Assembly: GCA_012842745.1 (NCBI GenBank)
Contig: DUSF01000037.1
Location: forward strand, 248,001 to 312,000
Source of the DNA: Bacillus sp. (in: firmicutes)
GTDB taxonomy: Bacteria; Bacillota; Bacilli; Bacillales; Bacillaceae_J
Direction: 5' to 3'
Length of the DNA stretch: 64,000 nucleotides
In this document: piece by piece, positions 1-7,313 of the stretch
Position numbering within the stretch: position 1 is the first letter of the stretch
How the letters are laid out: the number at the start of each line of letters is the position of its first letter
Made by a program: the position numbers and the translations under genes
Notes under the pieces: model-generated
Told to the model about the DNA's origin: nothing
What the model saw: the letters and a program-made list of their open reading frames with translations, nothing else
Database searches by the model: none

Positions 1-67
1 TTGGGCAAGATAAAATAATTTGTCAAAAAGTTTTGAGAGATTTCAAAAATTTAATATTTAAACTCAG

Positions 68-832
68 CTATTTTATTATTCTAGTAACCTTTACCATGCG
101 CTCTTTCCAATAATAGGTAGTATTTGAATAATCAACACCCTTTGAAGAAGATGCACTTAGAATTGTTGTAGGGTCAATATAGAGGCCAACATGATCAATG
201 ATTCCATCAAAATTTGTATCATATGACACGATATCCCCCATTCTTGCTTGTGAAAACGGCACAACCACTCCTGCATTGGCCTGATCTTGTGATTGCCGTG
301 GCAAATAAATACCATTTTCTTCATAAACCCTCTTAATAAACGAAGAACAATCAAAAACATCCGTTCTTGTTGTAGAAGCACCATATAAATAACCAGCACC
401 GATGTATTTTTTTGCACTATTTATGATATCTTGGCCAGTTACTTGGCGCTCAGCTGGTGCTGCTTTAGTAGACGATGGCACATTAATGACTTGTCCAATA
501 TATAACATATTTTGCGTTGTAATTTGTGGGTTAAGGGTGATTATTTCGGATAAAGATACACCAAATCTTTGTGAAATAATATAAAGGGTATCTCCTGATT
601 TAACAGTATACTTCGAAGTTACATTATTCGGTGATATTTTTAAAACTTGTCCTGGATAAATCATTGAAGATGTTAATCCATTCCATTCCATAATCTGTGC
701 TGCCGATGTATTATTTTCATAAGCAATTTTCCACAGAACGTCCCCACCTTTTACTGTATAAGTTGCGGCACCTGCTTGGGAACCGAAAAGTAACGAACCT
801 GCTAATCCTGCTGTAATTACAAACTTTTTCAT
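68..832 (-). CDS. Secreted LysM-LysM-NlpC/P60 cell wall endopeptidase
   Basis: A 254-aa exported peptidoglycan hydrolase of the LytE/LytF/CwlS kind. A signal peptide covers about residues 1-22. Two LysM domains follow (about 24-67 and 75-118) and should hold the protein on glycan strands. The C-terminal NlpC/P60 domain starts near 131, with the catalytic cysteine in FDCSSF (C162) and the histidine in DHVGLY (H214). The family cuts D-glutamyl-meso-DAP bonds in stem peptides. The start is set by GAGGAGG about 7 nt upstream of ATG. It stands alone. Which lyt paralog it matches cannot be decided by eye. Confidence 0.9.
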   Translation of the reverse strand: MKKFVITAGLAGSLLFGSQAGAATYTVKGGDVLWKIAYENNTSAAQIMEWNGLTSSMIYPGQVLKISPNNVTSKYTVKSGDTLYIISQRFGVSLSEIITLNPQITTQNMLYIGQVINVPSSTKAAPAERQVTGQDIINSAKKYIGAGYLYGASTTRTDVFDCSSFIKRVYEENGIYLPRQSQDQANAGVVVPFSQARMGDIVSYDTNFDGIIDHVGLYIDPTTILSASSSKGVDYSNTTYYWKERMVKVTRIIK

Positions 833-1116
833 GATGTTTCCTCCTCAGTAATTGTTATTCTAGAATCATCTCTTTTCAATTTTTAATGTCACACTTCAGT
901 AGTTCGAATGATTCCACGAAACTATGTCCCTATAATAACAATGAATGGGTTGTTTTTATTAGGTAGTTGTTGGTATGCTCGGCAATGAGTGGGTATCGTA
1001 CAAAATGATGGAACACTATTATTCACCTATAGTCTTGAAGAAACCTACCTTATATCATAGTTTCAATGCTTTTTTGAAAAGGTTTTCATACCCAGTATTT
1101 ACCACCAGTGAAATGT
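833..1116. other. Intergenic leader of the wall hydrolase, no gene seen
   Basis: About 340 bases separate the hydrolase start from the kinase stop, the last 40 being a terminator. I see no convincing small gene. One copy of the word GATTCCACGAA lies at 909-919, identical to the first unit of the tandem repeat array near 4908, and about 77 bp upstream of the hydrolase start. Confidence 0.5.
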
Positions 1117-1153
1117 AAAAAAAACCGACAAAATGATTGTCGGTTTTTTTTAC
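1117..1153 (-). terminator. Rho-independent terminator of the sensor kinase gene
   Basis: An inverted repeat with arms around ACCGACA and TGTCGGT is followed on the minus strand by a run of T. It sits 20 bp past the kinase stop codon. Confidence 0.85.
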
Positions 1154-1173
1154 GTAAGGAATTTTCCCCGCAT

Positions 1174-2454
1174 TTAAACGTCTGTAATAGCCACTTCGTT
1201 AAAGATAAATAATTCCCCGGCAAGCGGAAAAGTTACAGTTATTTCTGTTCCCTTTCCACATTCACTACTAATATCAATGGACCCTTGCATCAATTCTACT
1301 ATTTTAAATACAACCATCATACCTAACCCCGTACCTTGGCTGCCTTTCGTTGAAAAATATGGCTCACCAATACGGCTCAATTGTTGTTTTGTCATTCCTA
1401 CACCATTATCATTAATCTTTATTAAAATTCTGTCGTACTCTAGCGAGGTTTTAATTGATAATGTACCACCATCTTTATTCATCGCTTCGATGCTATTTTT
1501 TATAATATTGATAAAACATTGCTGCAATGACTGCTGTTCACCAAGAATATATAAATTTTCTTGTAAATTTGCTTTAATCTCTACATTATATTGATTTGCT
1601 AACGGTCTCATAATCTCTATCATTCTGCTAAATTCATTTTTTATATCAAGAGTTTTAATTTTATTTTCCGATGGTTTAGCAAATGTCAAATATTCGCTAA
1701 TGATTGCTTCTGCCCGGTCAAGCTCGTCAATAGAAATTTTTATGTATTCCTTAGACTTATTACTATTTTTCATTTTACTTAATAACTGTAAAAACCCCCG
1801 TACCGTTGTCAATGGATTCCGTACTTCATGTGAGATTGAAGCAGCTAAATGGCTTACAATATCCATTTTTTCCATATGAACGAGCCTGCTTTGTAGAATT
1901 AGATTTTTGCATACATATTCCCAGAAAAAAATAACGATAAAGGCTGCAAAAGCCTGAGCTAAAAACCATAGTAATAATTCAATACTATGTTGAACGCCAT
2001 TTGTAATGTATAAATACAGAGAGGCAAATACTCCTGTTAAAATATGTATTAGAGTAAAACTAAAAATTCTATGCTCAGCGGAGTTATTTTTAAATTTTTC
2101 CGAATAAAAAATTGATAAAATAACATGTAAACCAGAAATAATTGTTGCAAATAACAATCCTTGCCCTTCAAACAAAAATTCGTAGCTCACTGTAAAAATA
2201 AAAAAAACTATACTAATGACTGGGCCAAGCAATAAACTTGCATATAATTGCAAGATAAAGCGAAAATCAAATATAATTAAACTGTCGATATGAATCGTGA
2301 ATATCATGCAGGCTAAGCTGGCTAATAAAGCGGAAAAAAATATGTAGTATTTTCTGATTTTTAAAAATTTATCATAATTGTTGGAGTAAAAAATTGGCAG
2401 CAATATGAACGGTAAGATAACAAAAAAAATATTAAGAAGAATACGCTCAATCAT
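1174..2454 (-). CDS. KinB-like membrane sensor histidine kinase
   Basis: A 426-aa kinase. The first ~185 residues are almost entirely hydrophobic, giving about six membrane segments with little extracytoplasmic loop, as in B. subtilis KinB (428 aa). The dimerization domain carries the phospho-acceptor H209 in SISHEVRNPL, followed by an N box (FINIIKNSIEAM), G1 (DNGVGM) and G2 (GTGLGM) ATP-binding motifs. No response regulator is adjacent, which fits sporulation phosphorelay kinases that feed a remote Spo0F, but this is inference from architecture. GAGGGATG precedes the ATG. A terminator follows. Confidence 0.85.
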   Translation of the reverse strand: MIERILLNIFFVILPFILLPIFYSNNYDKFLKIRKYYIFFSALLASLACMIFTIHIDSLIIFDFRFILQLYASLLLGPVISIVFFIFTVSYEFLFEGQGLLFATIISGLHVILSIFYSEKFKNNSAEHRIFSFTLIHILTGVFASLYLYITNGVQHSIELLLWFLAQAFAAFIVIFFWEYVCKNLILQSRLVHMEKMDIVSHLAASISHEVRNPLTTVRGFLQLLSKMKNSNKSKEYIKISIDELDRAEAIISEYLTFAKPSENKIKTLDIKNEFSRMIEIMRPLANQYNVEIKANLQENLYILGEQQSLQQCFINIIKNSIEAMNKDGGTLSIKTSLEYDRILIKINDNGVGMTKQQLSRIGEPYFSTKGSQGTGLGMMVVFKIVELMQGSIDISSECGKGTEITVTFPLAGELFIFNEVAITDV

Positions 2455-2583
2455 AATACATCCCTCAATTATCTATTATTTTTAGGAAAATAAGCCTATT
2501 GAAAATTTTATACTATTCTGATATTTACTATACTCTATACAAATATCAATAAACATCGGGGAATTCCCTGATTTTGCTCATAT

Positions 2584-2620
2584 AAAAAGGACCTATCGAT
2601 AAAGACGTAGGTCCTAATTA
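2584..2620 (-). terminator. Terminator of ypjP
   Basis: AGGACCTA / TAGGTCCT inverted repeat with a T run on the minus strand, just beyond the ypjP stop. Confidence 0.75.
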
Positions 2621-2629
2621 TTCATTATG

Positions 2630-3277
2630 TTATACACTCATCCAATGTGGCGGTGTGTTTTTGTCCCAATATATTGATCCCATCTCATAGTGTGTTAAAA
2701 ATTCATCCACGTAGGTGTGGTAGTGAAAATTAAACCAGTATCCTTCTTTTGGAGGATGATCACGACGAACATGAAATCTTATTAAATCTTTGCCAGTACT
2801 GCCATGGTAAATATGAAAAATTTTTTCTCCTAAGCCACTAGCAGGCTTTTCTGTAATAACCAATTGACGAAGGTCGTCTTCAGGCATTGTCTCGGCAAAC
2901 ATGGCAATAGCCTCTTCCATTTTCGGCAAGATGACTTGTTTGAACTCATCCTCGATTACCGTTCCAATTGTTTTACCGAACTTCAGCATTGAAAGTTGTT
3001 CTGCCTGTTGAGTAGAAAAAGTGGTAAAAGATGAAATTAACTCTTCACGATTTTCAATTAGACTGGCTCGATTAAGCCAAGAGTCGTCATTAGCTTCAAG
3101 TTCGCTTTCTTCTTCCTCAGCTATTTCATTAGTAACAAGTACACGGTTATTTTGTTCTGAAAGATCACTATTTTCTTTTACATTTTTTTGAAGTTCAATT
3201 GGGAATTGGGGAACCACGATCCCAAATGTACAAACCGTTACAAGTACGACAAACAGTTTTCTTATCCAGAGTTTCAT
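2630..3277 (-). CDS. ypjP: YpjP-like conserved protein
   Basis: A 215-aa protein that I recognise by its conserved C-terminal half, with FHVRRDHPP, a histidine-rich FNFHYHT stretch and the ending IYWDKNTPPHWMS, matching Bacillus YpjP. The N terminus has a signal-like hydrophobic segment (about 8-24). It is followed by an acidic, poorly ordered stretch. The start is taken as the ATG at 3277 because AGGAGAAG lies 5-10 nt before it. A longer reading would begin at an in-frame TTG that itself overlaps this ribosome binding site. Molecular function is unknown. In B. subtilis ypjP and ypiP lie in one neighbourhood, as here. Confidence 0.85.
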   Translation of the reverse strand: MKLWIRKLFVVLVTVCTFGIVVPQFPIELQKNVKENSDLSEQNNRVLVTNEIAEEEESELEANDDSWLNRASLIENREELISSFTTFSTQQAEQLSMLKFGKTIGTVIEDEFKQVILPKMEEAIAMFAETMPEDDLRQLVITEKPASGLGEKIFHIYHGSTGKDLIRFHVRRDHPPKEGYWFNFHYHTYVDEFLTHYEMGSIYWDKNTPPHWMSV

Positions 3278-3355
3278 GTTTCTTCTCCTCAATTTTTTCT
3301 TGATACAATTATTTTCTCATGTTTCTGGAAAAAAAACTATTAATTTGGGCTTTTT

Positions 3356-3604
3356 TTATTGTAGTTTGTCTATTTTGTTATGCATATAGTTCATAGCTTC
3401 CGATAATATTTCGATTGCCGAAAAACTATTTTTTCTTTGGGTATATGCTGCTTGTACAAGCTCCAATAAATGTGGGTCATTTGCATTTTGGACGATTTCC
3501 AATACCATTTGTCCAAATTCATCGACTTTCATACCATTTCGAAGTAGTGTTCTAAATTCCATTACCGCTTCGGTTAATAATTGTAATCTAGTTAACTCGT
3601 CCAT
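3356..3604 (-). CDS. Small helical protein, function unknown
   Basis: An 82-aa acidic-to-neutral protein, predicted mostly helical, starting MDELTRLQLL. AAAGGAG stands 10 nt before the ATG. It lies 44 bp downstream of the aminotransferase stop and upstream of ypjP on the same strand, so it may be co-transcribed. No cysteines, membrane segment or signal peptide are visible. I do not recognise the family. Confidence 0.7.
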   Translation of the reverse strand: MDELTRLQLLTEAVMEFRTLLRNGMKVDEFGQMVLEIVQNANDPHLLELVQAAYTQRKNSFSAIEILSEAMNYMHNKIDKLQ

Positions 3605-3648
3605 TTTCGTAATCTCCTTTTAGTTTAAGCATCTATTTGACGTAATTT

Positions 3649-4818
3649 TTATGCAAACATACCGCTAGCCTTTATTTTCTTGACAGCTTCTTTTAATGTC
3701 GCCTCTGATTGGACAAGAGCGATGCGGACATACCCTTCCCCAGAAGGGCCAAAGGCATTACCTGGTGTTACTACTACGCCTGCTTTTTCGATTAAATCAA
3801 GAGCAAATTGCTTTGATGTATAGCCATTTGGAATCTCTGCCCATATAAACATTGTTGCTGGTGGTTTTGCCACATTCCAACCAATTGCTCGGAGCCCATC
3901 TACAAGTGTATCCCTTCTTGTTTGATAAAGCTTATTGTTTTCCTTTAAGAAGGGATCCCCTTCTAATAAAGCAATTGTGGCCGCTTTTTGTATTGGCGAA
4001 AAAACACCATAATCTAAGTTTGATTTCAATTTAGTTAGGGCTTCGACAACGTGATGATTGCCAATCATATAGCCAATCCGGCATCCAGCCATATTGTAGC
4101 TTTTGGAAAGGGAATTAAATTCCACGCCTACATCAAAAGCGCCCTCCACCTCAAGAAAGCTAACAGGTTTTTCGCCATCAAAAACGAGTTCAGAATAGGC
4201 AAAGTCATGAACAGCAACGATGTTATATTTTTTTGCAAAAGCAACAACCTTTTCAAAAAAAGACTTCGTGGCCGTGGCGGGGACAGGATTGCCGGGAAAA
4301 TTCAAAAACATCATTTTTGCTTTAGCCGCAATGTTTTCGGGAATGGCCTCCAAATCCGGCAAAAAGTCATTTTCCTTTAAGAGCGGCATCGGATAAGCTT
4401 CGGCCTTCGCCATTCTAATCGCGTCAGCGTATGCAGGGTAACCAGGATCCGGAACGAGAATAAGATCTCCTTCGTCGGCAACAGTCATTGGCAAATGAAG
4501 AAGACCATCCTGTGAGCCAGCTAGTTGTACAATTTCTGTTTGCGTATTAAAGGTTACACCGTAATTTTTTGAGTAGAATGTATGAACAGCCTCGTGAAAT
4601 TCATTACTTCCTCTTAAAGTATATCCATATTGGGAAGGGTCTTGAACATGTTTGACCAATGCTTCCACAATGAAATTTGGCGGTGGTAAATCAGGACTGC
4701 CAATGCTAAGGTCTATCATCTGTATGCCTTCAGCCTGTTTTTCTTTTTTGAAAGCGGCTAATTCTGAAAAAATACTAGTTCCAAATGATTGAATTAATTG
4801 CGATGCTGTAAAAACCAT
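3649..4818 (-). CDS. PLP-dependent class I/II aminotransferase (DapL-like annotation)
   Basis: A 389-aa fold-type I aminotransferase. The predicted Schiff-base lysine is K239 in NSLSKSYNMAG, with the phosphate-binding R247 shortly after and the substrate-carboxylate arginine near the end (GEGYVRIAL). Close relatives in Bacillus are usually annotated LL-diaminopimelate aminotransferase. The usual NxPNNPTG motif reads NFPGNPVP here (173-180), so the common product name should be treated with care. The genus normally makes diaminopimelate by the acetylase route, which also argues for another substrate. GGGGG lies 9 nt before the ATG. An array of 21-bp repeats lies upstream. Confidence 0.85.
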   Translation of the reverse strand: MVFTASQLIQSFGTSIFSELAAFKKEKQAEGIQMIDLSIGSPDLPPPNFIVEALVKHVQDPSQYGYTLRGSNEFHEAVHTFYSKNYGVTFNTQTEIVQLAGSQDGLLHLPMTVADEGDLILVPDPGYPAYADAIRMAKAEAYPMPLLKENDFLPDLEAIPENIAAKAKMMFLNFPGNPVPATATKSFFEKVVAFAKKYNIVAVHDFAYSELVFDGEKPVSFLEVEGAFDVGVEFNSLSKSYNMAGCRIGYMIGNHHVVEALTKLKSNLDYGVFSPIQKAATIALLEGDPFLKENNKLYQTRRDTLVDGLRAIGWNVAKPPATMFIWAEIPNGYTSKQFALDLIEKAGVVVTPGNAFGPSGEGYVRIALVQSEATLKEAVKKIKASGMFA

Positions 4819-4907
4819 TACTTTTAGCCCCCATCTCTTTGTTTGAACAATATTTTACCATAAAAAGTAGCATTGGCTAAACAATTCCCACTACTTCCTC
4901 GTGGTGA

Positions 4908-5020
4908 TTCCACGAACTTGGGCGGATTATCCACGAATTTGGGATGTTTATCCACGAAATCAGACTGGATTTCCACAAATTTGGGATGTTTATCCACGAA
5001 ATCGGACTGGATTTCCACGA
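4908..5020. repeat. 21-bp tandem repeat array, family A
   Basis: About five units of 21 bp built on the word (A/T)TCCACGAA, alternating two unit types (one ending TTTGGGATGTTT, one ending ATCAGACTGGAT or ATCGGACTGGAT). The array starts 90 bp upstream of the aminotransferase start and abuts the terminator of the upstream small gene. The period is a multiple of three, so an open frame runs through it and shows a FVEIQSD/FVDKHPK heptad, but there is no ribosome binding site or start for such a protein. Confidence 0.9.
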
Positions 5021-5063
5021 AAAAGGGAAGTGTTGCCATGAGAATTGGCAACACTTCCCTTTT
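5021..5063 (-). terminator. Strong terminator of the 48-aa gene
   Basis: An 18-bp perfect stem (AAAAGGGAAGTGTTGCCA pairing with its complement), short loop, then TTTT. It begins at the stop codon of the small gene on the minus strand. Confidence 0.85.
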
Positions 5064-5208
5064 ATAAAATTCCTGATTTTTTTCTTTTCTTCCCCCGGGA
5101 AGAGTCCTTTTTAAACTTACCCGTCTCTTTTGTAGTTGTCCCTTGTCCTTCAACATCTGCTGAACCAAGACCGATTGTAGTTGGATCAGCTTTTGTTTCT
5201 CTTGGCAT
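5062..5208 (-). CDS. 48-aa basic protein, possibly sporulation-related
   Basis: Too short for standard gene finding but well supported: a run of GGGGG 9 nt upstream of ATG and a very strong terminator exactly at the stop. It starts MPRETKADPTTIGLG, has a glycine/threonine-rich middle (VEGQGTTTKETGKF) and a lysine/arginine-rich tail (RGKKRKKS). The size and charge resemble small spore proteins of Bacillus, but I cannot match a named Ssp family. An ATG six bases upstream is only 3 nt from the ribosome binding site and is less likely. Confidence 0.65.
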   Translation of the reverse strand: MPRETKADPTTIGLGSADVEGQGTTTKETGKFKKDSSRGKKRKKSGIL

Positions 5209-5302
5209 ATTCATACACCCCCTAACGGTAAGGTTTCCATACTTGGTGATAATATGCGTAATAAGATAGTACCAACTTAATCTTGAAAATTCTCAAACTA
5301 AT

Positions 5303-6079
5303 CTATTTTTCAATAACCCCAAAATGAAATTTTGCTGTTTTCCGGCGGTAAACTGTAAATCCAAACGTCCCAAACCTTGTGCTCTGCCAATGATCTTTTA
5401 ATACGACTCTTTTACAGGCAACCCGTTTTGCTTCCTCGATTGTTTCTTCAATAATTTCTGAATAAAGGGCGATTGTTCTCAATCCCCTTATGCCATCTGA
5501 CTCCACTATTTTCGCATCGAACATCGGGTCCAAATAAACAACATCAAATGAGGAATTCTCCTGCCTCTTTAAATAATCAAGATGATCACTATAGATGACC
5601 TCAATTTGTCTCATCGCGATATTCATTTCCTCATTCCCACTATCCAATGTTTTCAAGCCCTGTTCCAGCAAAAATGCAAGATAACGATTGCCTTCAACAC
5701 CGATAACATGTCCTGTATCACCAACTACATGACTTGCAACAATGCTGTCAGAGCCAAGACCTAGCGTGCAATCGAGAAATGTCATTCCTTTTTCCAGCTT
5801 AGCTGCCAGAATAAAAGGATCTTCCTCTCCTCTTAAAATCCTTTTCACACGAAACATTGCTGAATTTGGATGAAAAAAAATCACTTCATGCGGATCACTC
5901 AACGGATAAATATCTAAGCGATTTTTGCCGACTACTAAAACATCATCCTGTTCTTTAGCCATCAATTCTTCAACTGATAATTTTTTTCGATTCACAAAAG
6001 AGATTTGCAATTGGTTTGCATATTCCATAGCCACTTGAATCATTTCATTATTTGCTCTTCCTGCAGTTGTAACAATCAT
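5303..6079 (-). CDS. ypiP: SAM-dependent methyltransferase, RsmJ/YpiP-like
   Basis: A 258-aa methyltransferase. The SAM-binding loop reads DCTLGLGSDS (about 102-111) and the catalytic-side motif is VVYLDPMFD (about 184-192), the layout of the family that contains E. coli RsmJ (16S rRNA m2G1516) and B. subtilis YpiP. The N-terminal ~85 residues form a separate small domain. Its target in Bacillus is not established, so an rRNA substrate is only inferred. It is the neighbour of ypjP in B. subtilis too. Start ATG with GAGGCGTG upstream. Confidence 0.75.
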   Translation of the reverse strand: MIVTTAGRANNEMIQVAMEYANQLQISFVNRKKLSVEELMAKEQDDVLVVGKNRLDIYPLSDPHEVIFFHPNSAMFRVKRILRGEEDPFILAAKLEKGMTFLDCTLGLGSDSIVASHVVGDTGHVIGVEGNRYLAFLLEQGLKTLDSGNEEMNIAMRQIEVIYSDHLDYLKRQENSSFDVVYLDPMFDAKIVESDGIRGLRTIALYSEIIEETIEEAKRVACKRVVLKDHWQSTRFGTFGFTVYRRKTAKFHFGVIEK

Positions 6080-6254
6080 CTAACAATCACGCCTCGTTCT
6101 CAAAATACATTCAACGCTACATATTGTAACGCACATTTAAACAACTTTCTCTTTTATTATACTTTTTTGTCATAATATCACGAATGATTGGATAAATTTA
6201 TGTAGAGGTCCAATTCATGATGAATCAGTCAGCATCGTTTCAGGAGGGAAAGAT

Positions 6255-6974
6255 TTGAATACAAAATGGAGTGTAGTCCATAAACTTTTTATAAGCTTAG
6301 CTGTAGTTGCAGTTGTAGCCTCGATTCCTCACCAATACATCGATGCTTCCGAAAACAACGCAACAATACGTCACGGACATGTCGGTTCATCTGTACGCGC
6401 CTTACAAAAAAGCTTAAAAAAAGCGGGATATTACCCTTATGCCATAGATGGCATCTATGGTAATCAAACCGAAGCCGCTGTGCGAACTTTTCAATTACAT
6501 ACTGGAATCTCTGTTGACGGTATAGCCGGCAACAAAACGTTAGAAGCATTATCTGAATTTATTGCTAATGAAACTATTCCTGTTCAAGTGCTTAAAGATG
6601 GACATTTGCTTGACGGAACGTTTATACGGCAAGCCTTACATTTAATTGGCTCACCATATAAGTGGGGCGGTGCAACGCCAAACGGCTTTGATTGTAGTGG
6701 TTTTATAAAATATGTGTTTTCAAAAAAAGGAATTCATATTCCACGAACGATTCAAGAAATTTGGAATTCCAGTTTTGAGGTCGAAAAACCTAGCATCGGC
6801 GACTTAGTTTTTTTTGAAACGTATAAACCAGGACCTTCCCATGCCGGTATTTACATCGGTGATGGCCGTTTTATTCACTCTGGCACTTCAAAAGGGGTTA
6901 CAATTAGTAAACTTAGCCAAAGCTATTGGAGCGAAAGGTATTTAGGTTCGAAGAGGATTGCACAATATAAGTAA
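6255..6974 (+). CDS. Secreted peptidoglycan-binding NlpC/P60 endopeptidase
   Basis: A 239-aa exported wall hydrolase. Residues 1-32 look like a signal peptide. A PG_binding_1 domain spans about 38-100 (RHGHVGSSVRALQKSL, DGIYGNQTEAAV). The catalytic NlpC/P60 domain occupies 120-239, with C147 in FDCSGF and H196 in SHAGIY. The start codon is TTG, chosen because AGGAGG lies 7 nt before it and the signal peptide follows at once. Unlike the hydrolase at the left edge it uses a PG-binding domain instead of LysM. Single gene with its own hairpin terminator. Confidence 0.9.
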   Translation: MNTKWSVVHKLFISLAVVAVVASIPHQYIDASENNATIRHGHVGSSVRALQKSLKKAGYYPYAIDGIYGNQTEAAVRTFQLHTGISVDGIAGNKTLEALSEFIANETIPVQVLKDGHLLDGTFIRQALHLIGSPYKWGGATPNGFDCSGFIKYVFSKKGIHIPRTIQEIWNSSFEVEKPSIGDLVFFETYKPGPSHAGIYIGDGRFIHSGTSKGVTISKLSQSYWSERYLGSKRIAQYK

Positions 6975-6980
6975 AAATAT

Positions 6981-7024
6981 TAAATCCCCCCACAAGTTTT
7001 TTCGTTTCTGATGTGGGGGGATTA
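6981..7024. terminator. Bidirectional terminator hairpin
   Basis: AATCCCCCCACA pairs with TGTGGGGGGATT around a 17-nt loop, between convergent genes. The T run is better on the minus-strand side. Confidence 0.75.
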
Positions 7025-7052
7025 CTACAAAGATAAATCTATAATGAACTTT

Positions 7053-7280
7053 TTATTCAGCAACCATTGTCTTCAATACTTCATTCCGTTCCCGTTGCTC
7101 CGCTTCCCCAGCCAAATCATATTTTTTTAATAAATGAAAGATTTCATTTAAAGTTTCTTGGGGTAGATTTGTTTGTATAAAACTTTCAAGCTTCGGATAA
7201 AGTTCCGCTGGCAAAAATTCCTTCTGACTCTCAAGCTTTTTTAGAACATCCTCTTTTGTGTGGTTGATATCACATGCCAT
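7053..7280 (-). CDS. 75-aa conserved small protein, function unknown
   Basis: Starts MACDINHTKEDV and ends KTMVAE, helical and acidic, without cysteine pairs or membrane segments. AAGGGAG sits 8 nt before the ATG at 7280; an in-frame TTG further upstream would overlap this site. It lies 33 bp behind the YfmR gene on the same strand and could be the last gene of that operon. I have a sense that similar small proteins occur in other Bacillus genomes but I cannot name the family. Confidence 0.7.
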   Translation of the reverse strand: MACDINHTKEDVLKKLESQKEFLPAELYPKLESFIQTNLPQETLNEIFHLLKKYDLAGEAEQRERNEVLKTMVAE

Positions 7281-7313
7281 TATAAAAACTCCCTTCAAGT
7301 AGTCTTTTATGAT

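Noticed and set aside
4824-5168. Minus-strand 114-codon frame with FVEIQSD/FVDKHPK heptads
   Set aside because: It is the reading of a 21-bp DNA repeat; it overlaps the small gene and its terminator and has no ribosome binding site.
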